From contig RGDC01000005.1 of the NCBI GenBank assembly GCA_009918005.1, positions 1 through 35,470 of the forward strand: DNA of 35,470 nt, in the 5' to 3' direction. The notes under the pieces are model-generated. The model worked only from the letters and a program-made list of their open reading frames with translations, was not told the DNA's origin and searched no databases. Source of the stretch: Actinomycetota bacterium. Lineage in GTDB: Bacteria > Actinomycetota > Actinomycetes > S36-B12 > UBA5976. Shown one piece after another: positions 25,507 to 35,174 of this stretch (position 1 is the first letter of the stretch; each line of letters opens with the position of its first letter). A program made the translations under genes and the position numbers.

Positions 25507-25992
25507 GTGTCCTTTTCCCTTTCAACAGCTGAGCAAATGCAGGCATTCGGCAAACAAATTGGTGCCTTGTTAACTGCTGGCGATGTTGTTGTATTGAGCG
25601 GACCGTTAGGAGCTGGAAAAACTACGTTTGTACAAGGACTTGCAACCCAGATCGAAGTGCAAGGTGTGGTCACAAGTCCAACATTCGTGGTTTCGCGCGT
25701 GCATAAACCGCAAGATTCCGGTCTGGCTCTGGTGCATGTAGATGCCTATCGCCTTACTAGCCAAAGTGATCTGGTGGATTTAGATCTTGACGCAACCAAG
25801 AATGCAGTATTCGTAATTGAGTGGGGCAAAGACTTCGTTTCAGGAATAACCGAAAACTGGATCGAAATAGATATAGATAGAGCGAATGAACTTACTGATG
25901 AATCGGATCCAGCAAGTGGGATTCGAACAATTTCAGTAACAGCAGTTGGAGATCGTTGGAGCGAATTAGATCTGACTGGACTTGTCGCATGA
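25507..25992 (+). CDS. tsaE: tRNA t6A biosynthesis ATPase TsaE
   Basis: TsaE is the P-loop ATPase that works with TsaB and TsaD to form N6-threonylcarbamoyl-adenosine at A37 of ANN-decoding tRNAs. The 161-residue protein has the Walker A GPLGAGKTT at residues 32-40, TSPTFVVSRVH, LVHVDAYRL and a Walker-B-like FVIEWG. It starts at a GTG (25507). Its TGA stop overlaps the tsaB ATG (ATGA). It is part of a tight tsaE-tsaB-rimI-tsaD run. Confidence 0.95.
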   Translation: MSFSLSTAEQMQAFGKQIGALLTAGDVVVLSGPLGAGKTTFVQGLATQIEVQGVVTSPTFVVSRVHKPQDSGLALVHVDAYRLTSQSDLVDLDLDATKNAVFVIEWGKDFVSGITENWIEIDIDRANELTDESDPASGIRTISVTAVGDRWSELDLTGLVA

Positions 25993-26606
25993 ATGTGTTG
26001 GCAATTGATACCTCAGTAGGCGTAAGCGTCGCAATCCTGCGCAGTAATGATGAGGTTACCCAAAGCCAAGCTATTGACCATGGCATGCAGGGTGAACTGA
26101 CAGCGGAATTGATTTCAAAAGTAGTTTCTGATTCAGGTTTAAAGATCGAAGAGATTACTGATGTAGTTGTTGGGGTTGGCCCAGGTCCATTTACTGGATT
26201 GCGTGTAGGCCTTGTTACGGCAGCGGTATTTGCGCATGCCAGAAGCATCCCAATTCATGGGATTTGTTCGCTAGATGCAATTGCTTTTGACTATGCAAAA
26301 CCTTGCGTAGTGGTTACGGATGCTCGGCGTAAAGAGTTGTATTGGGCTCGTTATGACGGGATTCGAACCGGGGAACCACAAGTTTCTAAGCCTGAAGTTA
26401 TTGTCGCGCAATTCCCAGATGCAAAGTTTGTTGGACCGGGTGCACAGCTTTATCCAGACTCGATCAACGGAAACCTAATGGAGCTAAAGGCTGGATCGTT
26501 AGCAAAGCTATTTGTTTCTGGATCGGCACAATTAGTTTCAGTTTCACCCATGTACTTACGCAAGCCAGATGCCGTGGAACCAACTATTCGAAAGTCGGTT
26601 CTCTAA
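25989..26606 (+). CDS. tsaB: tRNA t6A biosynthesis protein TsaB
   Basis: TsaB is an ASKHA-fold paralogue of TsaD that scaffolds the t6A complex. The ORF track begins earlier at 25956, but the ATG at 25989 overlaps the tsaE stop and gives the normal MNVLAIDTSVGVSVAIL start. GVGPGPFTGLRVGLVTA (about residues 62-78) is the TsaB signature. It has 205 residues, slightly short at the C-terminus but within range. The stop is coupled to rimI through TAATG. Confidence 0.94.
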   Translation: MNVLAIDTSVGVSVAILRSNDEVTQSQAIDHGMQGELTAELISKVVSDSGLKIEEITDVVVGVGPGPFTGLRVGLVTAAVFAHARSIPIHGICSLDAIAFDYAKPCVVVTDARRKELYWARYDGIRTGEPQVSKPEVIVAQFPDAKFVGPGAQLYPDSINGNLMELKAGSLAKLFVSGSAQLVSVSPMYLRKPDAVEPTIRKSVL

Positions 26607-27058
26607 TGTTGGAAATTCGCCCAATGACACATGCTGACATAGCAGAGGTGCTGGTTATCGAAGCTGACTTGTTTCCGATTGATTCCTGGAGTGAAGAACT
26701 CTTTCTTGGCGAACTAGCTGAAGTTTCAATTTCTCGAGATGTTTCGGTCGCCGTTCTGGATTCCCAAATCATTGGCTACGCATCATTTAGATATGTTGGT
26801 AAACAAGGTGATGTGAATACCATTGCAGTTGCCAGAGACCAACAGGGCAAGGGGATTGGCACTGCGTTAATGGACTGGCTTGAATCTCAAGCTACCTTGC
26901 GAAACGTTCGAGAAATATTCTTAGAAGTTCGCAGCGACAATGACGCAGCTATGAAGATGTACGCATCCCGTGGCTATGAACGAATTGATGTTCGACGTAA
27001 TTATTACGGAAACACAATTGACGCAAACATTATGCGAAAGCGAGTTGCTAATGTCTGA
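26606..27058 (+). CDS. rimI: GNAT N-acetyltransferase, RimI-type
   Basis: RimI acetylates the N-terminal Ala of S18 in E. coli and other proteins in Actinobacteria. The 150-residue GNAT protein has the acetyl-CoA motif [13 protein letters not shown] and the motif B segment [22 protein letters not shown]. It begins at the tsaB stop (TAATG) and overlaps tsaD by 8 nt. The position between tsaB and tsaD is the standard actinobacterial location and supports the RimI name. Confidence 0.92.
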   Translation: MLEIRPMTHADIAEVLVIEADLFPIDSWSEELFLGELAEVSISRDVSVAVLDSQIIGYASFRYVGKQGDVNTIAVARDQQGKGIGTALMDWLESQATLRNVREIFLEVRSDNDAAMKMYASRGYERIDVRRNYYGNTIDANIMRKRVANV

Positions 27059-28094
27059 GCCATTGATTTTGGGAATTGAAACTTCGTGTGATGAAACTGG
27101 AATTGGAATTGTTCGCGGCACAACTTTATTAGCCGATGAAGTTGCATCAAGCGTCGATGAGCATGCTCGGTTTGGCGGAGTCGTACCTGAAATTGCTAGC
27201 CGAGCGCATTTAGAAGCAATGGTGCCAACGATTGAACGCGCATGTTCGACCGCGAACATCAAACTTGCAGATGTTGATGCCATCGCCGTAACATCTGGTC
27301 CAGGATTAGCGGGTGCATTACTTGTTGGAGTTGCAGCAGCAAAATCTTTAGCGGTGGCTTTAGGTAAGCCGATTTATGGCGTTAACCATTTAGCAGCGCA
27401 CGTTTGTGTCGACCAACTTGAACACGGACCCCTTGATGAACCAAGTGTGGCAATGCTAGTTTCTGGCGGTCATTCATCTTTGTTATTAGTACCAGACATT
27501 ACTCAGGATGTAATTCAGCTCGGACAAACAATCGACGATGCCGCTGGTGAGGCATTCGACAAGATTGCTCGAGTACTAGGGTTGCCATTCCCGGGTGGCC
27601 CATACATAGATCAAGCAGCACAAACTGGTAATCCAAATGCCATTGATTTCCCGCGCGGATTAACGTCACCAAAAGATATGGCTAAGCATCGCTTTGATGT
27701 TTCTTTTTCAGGCCTCAAGACCGCTGTGGCACGTTGGATAGAAACCGAACAACGGGCTGGCAATTCCATAATGGTTAATGATGTAGCTGCCTCGTTTCAG
27801 GAAGCAATTGTTGATGTATTGCTACGCAAAGCAATCGATGCATGCTTGTGTAATGACGTTGGCACTTTAGTAATTGGTGGGGGAGTTGCGGCGAATAGTC
27901 GGTTGCGTACCGAAGCAGCACAGCGTTGCCAGGAACACAACATTGCGCTTCGTATTCCTCGACCGGGACTCTGCACCGACAACGGCGCAATGGTGGCAGC
28001 CCTTGGTGCTGAATTAGTCAAACGAGGCCGGGATGCTTCACAATTGAGTTTCGCAACAGATTCTTCGATGAAAATAACAAACGTGGTGGCATAG
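27051..28094 (+). CDS. tsaD: tRNA N6-adenosine threonylcarbamoyltransferase TsaD
   Basis: TsaD transfers the threonylcarbamoyl group to A37 of tRNA. The ATG at 27051, inside the end of rimI, gives [21 protein letters not shown]; the longer ORF in the track is an upstream extension. Metal ligands His113 and His117 lie in NHLAAH, and the ASKHA nucleotide motifs include [13 protein letters not shown] and [11 protein letters not shown]. Length 347 residues, normal. The TAG stop overlaps the GTG of the next gene by one base. Confidence 0.96.
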   Translation: MSEPLILGIETSCDETGIGIVRGTTLLADEVASSVDEHARFGGVVPEIASRAHLEAMVPTIERACSTANIKLADVDAIAVTSGPGLAGALLVGVAAAKSLAVALGKPIYGVNHLAAHVCVDQLEHGPLDEPSVAMLVSGGHSSLLLVPDITQDVIQLGQTIDDAAGEAFDKIARVLGLPFPGGPYIDQAAQTGNPNAIDFPRGLTSPKDMAKHRFDVSFSGLKTAVARWIETEQRAGNSIMVNDVAASFQEAIVDVLLRKAIDACLCNDVGTLVIGGGVAANSRLRTEAAQRCQEHNIALRIPRPGLCTDNGAMVAALGAELVKRGRDASQLSFATDSSMKITNVVA

Positions 28095-29005
28095 TGACGA
28101 GTTTTGCAAGTTGGTTAGCACAAGGTCCATGGCCAATTGACGGCGGACTATCCGGAGAACTCGAAAAGCGTGGCCACAATTTAGCTGACAAGCTTTGGTC
28201 GGCTCGTTTACTTCGTGATGCACCAGAAGCAATCGCTGAAGTTCACCAGGATTATGTTGATGCTGGCGGTCGAGTAATTATCACGGCTTCATATCAAGCC
28301 AGCCGAGCTGGATTCACAGCAACTGGTATGACCGAAGCACAAGCAGATGACTTAATGAGACTTTCCATCACACTTGCTAAAGATGTTGCTGCAAAAGCGC
28401 CGAAGGAAGTTTGGGTAGCTGCGAGTGTTGGCCCTTATGGCGCAGTGCTTGGTGGCGGACAAGAATATGTAGGTAACTACGGTGTTGCTCACGAAGACCT
28501 TGTTAAGTTCCACCGGGAACGAATTGAAGTTTTAGCTAGTGCTAAACCAGATGCGTTCGCTTGTGAAACCATTCCAGATTTGGATGAAGTCCGCGCTTTG
28601 GTTGAAGTGTTGGTCGATTACCCACACATTCCAGCCTGGATCACAATGAGCGCGCAAGATGGAGCCTCAACGTGTGCGGGTCAAGGAATTGGGCATCTCG
28701 CTGAAATCGTTAAGGATTGCAAATCAATCGTTGCGATTGGCATTAACTGCACTATGCCAGAACATGTCACATCATTACTGCGCAAACTCTCGGCTAAAAC
28801 TTCACTTCCCCTTGTTGTGTATCCCAATGCAGGAAGAGTTTGGGACGGGCAAAACATGTGCTGGATTGGTGAAGGTCATGACACGTTGCCGTCACCGATC
28901 ATTTCAGAGTGGGTTAAAGCAGGTGCAAAGTTAATTGGAGGTTGTTGTGGACTTGGACCAGATGCAATTACCCAGTTAGATACAGACTTAGCTCAACTTA
29001 GGTAA
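28094..29005 (+). CDS. mmuM: Homocysteine S-methyltransferase (MmuM-like)
   Basis: The 303-residue protein matches the MmuM/YagD family, which methylates homocysteine to methionine with S-methylmethionine or SAM. The zinc-binding cysteines are in GINCTMPEHV (about Cys219) and IGGCCGLGP (about Cys284-285), and ITASYQASRAGF and SVGPYGAVLGGG are family motifs. The GTG start overlaps the tsaD stop (TAGTG). It converges with the methyltransferase gene and overlaps its end by 13 nt. The donor used in this organism is unknown. Confidence 0.9.
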   Translation: MTSFASWLAQGPWPIDGGLSGELEKRGHNLADKLWSARLLRDAPEAIAEVHQDYVDAGGRVIITASYQASRAGFTATGMTEAQADDLMRLSITLAKDVAAKAPKEVWVAASVGPYGAVLGGGQEYVGNYGVAHEDLVKFHRERIEVLASAKPDAFACETIPDLDEVRALVEVLVDYPHIPAWITMSAQDGASTCAGQGIGHLAEIVKDCKSIVAIGINCTMPEHVTSLLRKLSAKTSLPLVVYPNAGRVWDGQNMCWIGEGHDTLPSPIISEWVKAGAKLIGGCCGLGPDAITQLDTDLAQLR

Positions 29006-30216
29006 CGGCGACACAGCAATGCCTGGGGTCCGGCATCGTCTCGATAGATGGCAATAACTAATTCCTGATTTCCAGAACTTGATGCCTTGACGGCCGCTTT
29101 TCTAATTGCTTCAACATCTAACTGCATACCCCGTGTCATAACGGTGACTCCGGATTGCTCAATGTCTTTGAGATTAGATACCAATTGCTTATCTGAAAAC
29201 TTAAAATGAGTTTCAATTCGCAATATGTTGGCAAGACTTGGTGCGTGCTTAGAAAGTTCCTTGACAGCGCTAGCGTCACTTGTTGTCAACCAAGCAATGT
29301 GTTCATTGACTAAGCCACCATTACAAAGTTGGGCAACTGCATCCAGCGCACTGGCTCGAATCAAAGCCGGATCTGGAACTATCAAGAAATTACCGAGTGG
29401 CGCCGTTGCTGTTGCAGTCTCACCCAGCATCTCAAAGCAAAGATCATTTTCAGAATCAATTAAGACTGCGGACCGAAGTCCTGTTCCGGCACTACTTAAA
29501 AAGCATTCAACCAAGTCACCATCTGAACTTATCCAACGTGCATCCCAGCTAGCGAGTTCAGACTTATCGATTCCGGGCGCAACTTTGGCAAGCACCGAAT
29601 GAGTTTTAGTAATCTCATTGATTTCCTCCCAACTCGGCGACCATTGGGAAGGATTAAAGATTCGCTTAGTGTTTCCAATTACATCTTTTGCAGCACCAGG
29701 ATTCCGTCTTGCTGGATCAACAAAAACTACATCTACATCATTTGGAATTTCAAAATTCGCAGCGTCGGCGCAATGAACTTCGATCCCAAACTCCATCAAG
29801 TTATATCGGGCATACTCTGCAATTTCTGGATCAATTTCAATTCCGGTAACGCGCAAACCGTGGCGCGCAAACTCACGGGAATCAAAACCTAATCCACAGG
29901 TTAGATCTAGAACGTGTGCTCGCGAGCCGAACTTCTTTGCAATGAATTCGGCGCGGTATTTAGCAACTTCGGGGCGCGTCGCCTGACTAATGCCGTCGTC
30001 GGTAAGCAGTAGATCAGCTGCTGACACGCCCCACCTTGACTCCAGCCGTTGCTGTAGCTGAGCCTGGCTGAATGCCATTGAAATCAACTCTGGGGCAATT
30101 TCGGAAAAGCGCTTACGGAGCGTGGGGATGGCCGTTAGGGGATCGGAATATTCTCTGGCTGCTTGGATTACCGTTTGTCCCATGGGGCTGGGTAGCCAAG
30201 AGATGCTCACACCCAA
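28993..30216 (-). CDS. SAM-dependent methyltransferase with THUMP-like C-terminal domain
   Basis: This 407-residue class I methyltransferase has motif I VLDLTCGLGFDS and the acidic VTGIEID in the centre, a catalytic-type FVDPARRNPG motif, and a C-terminal segment (VMTRGMQLDVEAIRKA to ALLCRRYLS) typical of the THUMP-like family in Actinobacteria. The substrate, probably nucleic acid, is not established. The start is uncertain: TTG at 30216, GTG at 30210 and ATG at 30183 are all in frame with no clear ribosome site. It is divergent from the glutamate dehydrogenase gene and convergent with mmuM. Confidence 0.85.
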   Translation of the reverse strand: MGVSISWLPSPMGQTVIQAAREYSDPLTAIPTLRKRFSEIAPELISMAFSQAQLQQRLESRWGVSAADLLLTDDGISQATRPEVAKYRAEFIAKKFGSRAHVLDLTCGLGFDSREFARHGLRVTGIEIDPEIAEYARYNLMEFGIEVHCADAANFEIPNDVDVVFVDPARRNPGAAKDVIGNTKRIFNPSQWSPSWEEINEITKTHSVLAKVAPGIDKSELASWDARWISSDGDLVECFLSSAGTGLRSAVLIDSENDLCFEMLGETATATAPLGNFLIVPDPALIRASALDAVAQLCNGGLVNEHIAWLTTSDASAVKELSKHAPSLANILRIETHFKFSDKQLVSNLKDIEQSGVTVMTRGMQLDVEAIRKAAVKASSSGNQELVIAIYRDDAGPQALLCRRYLS

Positions 30217-30275
30217 ACTATGTCAGACCTTGAATTGGTAGGGTTATGAGGTGTTCAGGCTTCGAGTGTGAACCC

Positions 30276-30281
30276 AGGAGG
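30276..30281 (+). promoter_or_regulatory. Strong ribosome binding site deciding the gdh start
   Basis: AGGAGG, 9 nt before GTG 30291, is the best SD of this end of the window and sits inside the longer ORF predicted from 30246. It supports the shorter protein. The upstream bases hold a weak TAGGGT -10-like box near 30238 without a clear -35. Confidence 0.8.
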
Positions 30282-30290
30282 CTTTTCAAA

Positions 30291-33200
30291 GTGTCAGTAA
30301 CCTCACGCGGTTCGCGCCGCCTAGAAGAGGCGCGTGACGAGTTAATCTCACGAGTAGAAAAGTCAATCTCCAAAGACTTAACTGCGGTCGTTTCTCGTTA
30401 CTTTGATTTGGTAGCACCTGAGGATTTGGTAGGAACTGAAGTTCGCGATGTCGAAGGGCTGATTAAATCTCACGTCGCTTTGGGGCAAAGTCGAACTCCA
30501 GGCCAATCCAAAGTTCAAGCTATTTCACCCACCTTAGATTCACAGGGCTGGCAATCACTCCATAGTGTTGTTCAGATAGTCACCGATGACATGCCTTTCT
30601 TGGTCGACTCGGTATCAGCTGAAATTTCGCAACAAGGCCGAGCTATTCGAGTAGTTATTCACCCCCGTTTTTGGATTAAGCGTGACCAGCAGGGCGAATT
30701 AGTTGAAATTTTAGATTTAGATGTTTTGCCCGGTGGGTCCGCACCAGAAGGCGCAATTCAAGAATCTTGGATCAGCGTAGAGATTGATCGTGAATCAGAA
30801 ATTAACGACTTGGTAGCCATTGAAGACCGAATGCAACAAGTTCTGGCAGACGTGCGATCAACAGTTGAAGACTGGGCTGCAATGCAGGCCAAACTGGGTG
30901 AAGTAATTTCCGAAATTGAAACTGCAGTTGGCGTCAGTGACAGAGAGCGCCGCGAGGCAATTGAATTCTTGAACTGGCTAACTGAAAATCACTTCACATT
31001 TGTGGGCTATTCCGACTATGACTTAACTAGGGACGTCCTATCTAGGGTGGGCGCATCTGGACTTGGAGTCTTGCGCAACACAAATGAGGCGAGCCTGTTA
31101 AGCAAGAGCGAACAAGACCACTCCTCAATGGCTTCGTTAATGGTTGTGACCAAAGCCCGGATGCGGTCCACCGTTCACCGCCCAGTTTTTTTGGATTATG
31201 TTGGAATTCGAAGGGTAGACACAGCTGGAAATCAAATCGGAGAGCACCGATTCTTAGGTCTGTTTTCTTCGGCTGCATACACTCAATCAGTTACTGATAT
31301 TCCAGTGCTTTCCAGCAAGGTTGCCGATGTAACCGAATCTATGGGCCTTGGCCGCGACTCCCATAGCGGTAAAGACTTGATGCAATTTTTGGAAACTTAC
31401 CCTCGGGATGAGATGTTCCAAATTTCAACGGATGAATTAGTTGATGTTGCGAGACGAGTTTTGCAACTACAAGAGCGCCGACAGGTTCGAGTATTTACTC
31501 GAACCGAAATTTTCGGTCGCTATGTCTCTGCATTGGTTTACTTACCTAGGGACCGATACACAACTGATGTACGACTTCGCATGGAAGCGATTTTGTTGCA
31601 GGCATATGGCGCAACTTCTATCGATCACACTGCGAGAGTTTCTGAATCAGTTTTAGCCAGACTTCATTTCGTAATTCTTAAACCGCAAGGAAAGGCCATT
31701 CCCGAAATAGATTTAGAGCAACTTGAAGCAGAACTTGCTGATGCAACTCGATCCTGGGAAGACGACTTTGCCGACTCATTGATTGAGCTTGTAGGCGAAG
31801 AAGATTCTGTTAGATTGCAGCGAACTTGGGGTAATTCGTTTCCTGAGTCATTCAAGGAAGATATCCCAGCCGGCGATGCGGTCTCGCATTTAAGAATTCT
31901 CGAGTCACTTGAATCCCAAGAACAAGGTGCCATCAAAGTTTCGATGTACACACCTAATTCTGCTGAAGATGGAACCAGGCGTTTCACAATTTATCGAATT
32001 GGCAGTCCAATCACACTTTCAACAGTGCTACCAATACTTCATGATCTTGGAGTTGAAGTAATTGATGAACGTGCCTACGACTTACGCCGTAAAGGCATGG
32101 CGGTTGCATTCGTGTACGACTTTGGCTTGAATTTTGATGATTCTAAGGTTCCAGAACAAGATTCCTTGTCTGAAAGATTTTGCAACACATTTACGGCAAT
32201 TTGGCATGGTGAAGTAGATAGCGATCCATTCAATGGACTTGTGATTAAGGCCGGACTTTCGCCTCGAAATGTTGGAATAATTCGTGCCTATGCCGCTTAC
32301 TTGCGGCAAGCCGGATCTCCATTTAGTCAGGGTTACTTACAGCAAGTCTTGCTGGCAAATGTAACCATCGTGCAATACCTGGTTCAACTATTTGCAATTA
32401 GATTTAGCCCTGAATTTGATCAAGATCGCACAGCAATGCAAGCGAAATTAGTTAGCAAGATCGATGAGGCGTTAGATGCTGTCGAGAGTCTGGATCATGA
32501 CCGCATTATGCGAGCGAGCATCGCGCTAGTTTCAGCTACTTTGCGAACTAACGTTTATCAGCATGATGCCGATGGAAATTACCCACAGGTCATGGCATTC
32601 AAACTCGATCCCAGTAAGGTACCGGATCTACCGCTACCACTTCCAAAATTTGAAATTTGGGTTTTCTCGCCTCGAGTTGAAGGTGTGCATCTGAGGTTTG
32701 CCTCTGTTGCTCGCGGTGGTTTGCGTTGGTCAGATCGTCAAGAAGATTTCCGAACTGAAATCCTTGGCCTAGTAAAAGCACAGATGGTCAAGAACACCGT
32801 TATCGTTCCTAGTGGCGCCAAGGGTGGCTTTGTCCTTAAGCGGGGGCCTCAGCCAAGTGATCGCGATGCGTGGCTGGCTGAAGGCATCGCTTGCTACCAA
32901 ATGTTTATCGGTGCCTTGCTTGATGTCACAGATAACTTGGTAAACGCACAAGTGGTTCCACCGCAACGAGTTGTTCGTCATGACGTGGATGATCCGTATT
33001 TAGTAGTTGCGGCCGATAAGGGCACAGCCACTTTTTCTGATATTGCGAACAAGATTTCGATCGATCGTGGTTTTTGGTTAGGTGATGCGTTTGCCTCTGG
33101 TGGATCAGTTGGATATGACCATAAAGCCATGGGTATCACCGCTAAAGGTGCCTGGGAATCAGTCAAGCGACACTTCCTTGAGCTTGGAATCAATACGCAG

Positions 33201-35123
33201 ACCCAAGATTTCACAACTGTTGGTGTTGGAGATATGAGCGGAGACGTATTTGGAAACGGCATGCTGCTTTCCGAGCACATTCGTTTGATCGCTGCTTTTG
33301 ATCATCGCCATATATTTATTGATCCAAGTCCAGATGCTGCAAAGTCTTTTATTGAACGACAGCGATTATTTAACTTACCTAGATCTTCTTGGGAAGATTA
33401 CAACGTCAAGCTCATAAGCAAGGGCGGTGGAATTTATCCACGAAGCGTTAAATCAATCGACTTAACAGCAGAGGCAAAGCTTGCTTTGGGCATCGATCCG
33501 GAAGTTACCAGCCTTACACCGAACGAATTACTTACCAAGATTCTCCTAGCACCGGTAGATCTACTTTGGAATGGTGGAATCGGCACTTACATTAAGGCGT
33601 CAACTGAAACTCATGCGCAGGTTGGCGATAAAGCAAATGATGCAATTCGAATCAATGGCAGTGATATCAGAGCGCGAGTTGTGGGTGAAGGCGGAAACTT
33701 GGGTGCCACTCAACTTGGCCGCATTGAAGCTGCTCGAGCCGGCGTTAAGTTAAACACTGATGCAATTGATAACTCAGCCGGTGTCGATACCTCTGATCAT
33801 GAAGTGAATATTAAGATTTTGCTGGACCAGGCAGTGACCGCAGGAAAGCTTGGCGTTGACGATCGCAACAAGCAGCTCGCAGTTATGACAGATGAAGTGG
33901 GCAAGCTCGTACTTCGGGATAACTACGAACAAAATTTAATTCTGGAACAGGCACGTTACCAGGATGCAGAAATGCTCCGAGTTCATAAGCGATTAATTGG
34001 CAACTTAGAAGCAGAAGGTTTATTGAACCGCACAATTGAATACTTACCAACTGATGCGCAACTTGATTCCTTGCATACCCAAGGCATGGGGTTAACTTCA
34101 CCGGAACTTTCAGTCCTTATGGCATACGTAAAAATCGACCTCAGTAAGGATCTTGCTACTGATGAGATTGTGAACGAGAAATGGTGCCGGGAAGTTTTAC
34201 AGAACTACTTCCCAAGTGATCTACGAGTTAAGTATGCAGACTTAATGGATACCCATCCGCTGCGCAAAGAAATCATATCTACCGTACTTACAAATGAAGT
34301 CGTAAATCGTGGTGGTATCACTTTCACCTGGCGCGCAGCCGAAGAAAGTGGCGCCGGAACTTCCGAAATCTTGCGCGCTTTTGTCGTTTCGCGTGAAGTA
34401 TTTGGGCTAACAAAACTTTGGGACGATATCGAGTCCCTCGATGGAGTTATTTCAACTGATTGCCAGACTCAACTAATTTTGGAATCTCGACGACTACTAG
34501 ATCGAGCAACCCGTTGGTTCCTGCAGTCGCGCGGTGGTCGATTAAATGTTGAAGAAGAAATTGAAAAGTTTGCATCTATAGTTGGAAAACTCACTGAACT
34601 AGTGCCAGGCATGTTGCGTGGTGCGGAGCAGGATCGAGCTGCGGCGATAGCAAAGAATTTCCAATCTCAAGGAGTTCCGGCAGATATTGCAATTCGAACC
34701 GGATGCTTCTTGGATGAATTCTCACTTCTAGATGTAATTGAAATTGCGAATCGAGAAAAGACTGACCCTTTGATCGTTGCTGAACTCTACTTTGCGCTAA
34801 GTGAAAGATATGACATTGATCGAATGCTGTTCCACATAACGGCACTGGCTCGCGATGATAGATGGACTGCATATGCCAGGTCTGCACTGCGTAGTGATCT
34901 ATATGTTGCTTTAGCAGCGTTGACTTCCAGAATTGTCCAAGCAACAAAAGATTCAGAAACGATTGATTTACGAATTAGCCAATGGGAAGCCAAGTTTGCT
35001 GAAGGCGTTGCCCGCACCAGAGCAACTCTTAATGAGATTGCTCACAGTGAGCAAAATGATTTAGCAACACTTTCGGTAGCATTACGCGCGATTCGCACAC
35101 TTGCCGGACAGGGTGCAAGTTAG
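30291..35123 (+). CDS. gdh: NAD-dependent glutamate dehydrogenase, large form
   Basis: This 1,610-residue enzyme of the large (about 180 kDa) NAD-GDH family oxidises glutamate to 2-oxoglutarate and ammonia. The ORF track begins at 30246, but GTG 30291 has a perfect AGGAGG at 30276-30281, 9 nt away, so it is the likely start. The N-terminal half holds the ACT-like regulatory segments (FLVDSVSAEISQQGRAIRVV; HFTFVGYSDYDL). The catalytic core from about residue 790 has GGLRWSDRQEDFRTE, VPSGAKGGF with the active-site Lys near 842, DKGTATFSDIAN, GVGDMSGDVFGNGML and WNGGIGTYIKAS. It ends with a helical domain. Full length. Confidence 0.95.
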   Translation: MSVTSRGSRRLEEARDELISRVEKSISKDLTAVVSRYFDLVAPEDLVGTEVRDVEGLIKSHVALGQSRTPGQSKVQAISPTLDSQGWQSLHSVVQIVTDDMPFLVDSVSAEISQQGRAIRVVIHPRFWIKRDQQGELVEILDLDVLPGGSAPEGAIQESWISVEIDRESEINDLVAIEDRMQQVLADVRSTVEDWAAMQAKLGEVISEIETAVGVSDRERREAIEFLNWLTENHFTFVGYSDYDLTRDVLSRVGASGLGVLRNTNEASLLSKSEQDHSSMASLMVVTKARMRSTVHRPVFLDYVGIRRVDTAGNQIGEHRFLGLFSSAAYTQSVTDIPVLSSKVADVTESMGLGRDSHSGKDLMQFLETYPRDEMFQISTDELVDVARRVLQLQERRQVRVFTRTEIFGRYVSALVYLPRDRYTTDVRLRMEAILLQAYGATSIDHTARVSESVLARLHFVILKPQGKAIPEIDLEQLEAELADATRSWEDDFADSLIELVGEEDSVRLQRTWGNSFPESFKEDIPAGDAVSHLRILESLESQEQGAIKVSMYTPNSAEDGTRRFTIYRIGSPITLSTVLPILHDLGVEVIDERAYDLRRKGMAVAFVYDFGLNFDDSKVPEQDSLSERFCNTFTAIWHGEVDSDPFNGLVIKAGLSPRNVGIIRAYAAYLRQAGSPFSQGYLQQVLLANVTIVQYLVQLFAIRFSPEFDQDRTAMQAKLVSKIDEALDAVESLDHDRIMRASIALVSATLRTNVYQHDADGNYPQVMAFKLDPSKVPDLPLPLPKFEIWVFSPRVEGVHLRFASVARGGLRWSDRQEDFRTEILGLVKAQMVKNTVIVPSGAKGGFVLKRGPQPSDRDAWLAEGIACYQMFIGALLDVTDNLVNAQVVPPQRVVRHDVDDPYLVVAADKGTATFSDIANKISIDRGFWLGDAFASGGSVGYDHKAMGITAKGAWESVKRHFLELGINTQTQDFTTVGVGDMSGDVFGNGMLLSEHIRLIAAFDHRHIFIDPSPDAAKSFIERQRLFNLPRSSWEDYNVKLISKGGGIYPRSVKSIDLTAEAKLALGIDPEVTSLTPNELLTKILLAPVDLLWNGGIGTYIKASTETHAQVGDKANDAIRINGSDIRARVVGEGGNLGATQLGRIEAARAGVKLNTDAIDNSAGVDTSDHEVNIKILLDQAVTAGKLGVDDRNKQLAVMTDEVGKLVLRDNYEQNLILEQARYQDAEMLRVHKRLIGNLEAEGLLNRTIEYLPTDAQLDSLHTQGMGLTSPELSVLMAYVKIDLSKDLATDEIVNEKWCREVLQNYFPSDLRVKYADLMDTHPLRKEIISTVLTNEVVNRGGITFTWRAAEESGAGTSEILRAFVVSREVFGLTKLWDDIESLDGVISTDCQTQLILESRRLLDRATRWFLQSRGGRLNVEEEIEKFASIVGKLTELVPGMLRGAEQDRAAAIAKNFQSQGVPADIAIRTGCFLDEFSLLDVIEIANREKTDPLIVAELYFALSERYDIDRMLFHITALARDDRWTAYARSALRSDLYVALAALTSRIVQATKDSETIDLRISQWEAKFAEGVARTRATLNEIAHSEQNDLATLSVALRAIRTLAGQGAS

Positions 35124-35174
35124 CTCGCTGGATCTGCGTTCGTGCGTTTGCAAGCATCAAAGTAGGGTTTAGGC

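Noticed and set aside
29225-29602. 125-codon plus-strand ORF
   Set aside because: Opposite the well-supported SAM methyltransferase; no recognisable domain.
30246-30290. Longer N-terminus of glutamate dehydrogenase in the ORF track
   Set aside because: The 15 extra residues do not resemble the family and the perfect AGGAGG points to GTG 30291.
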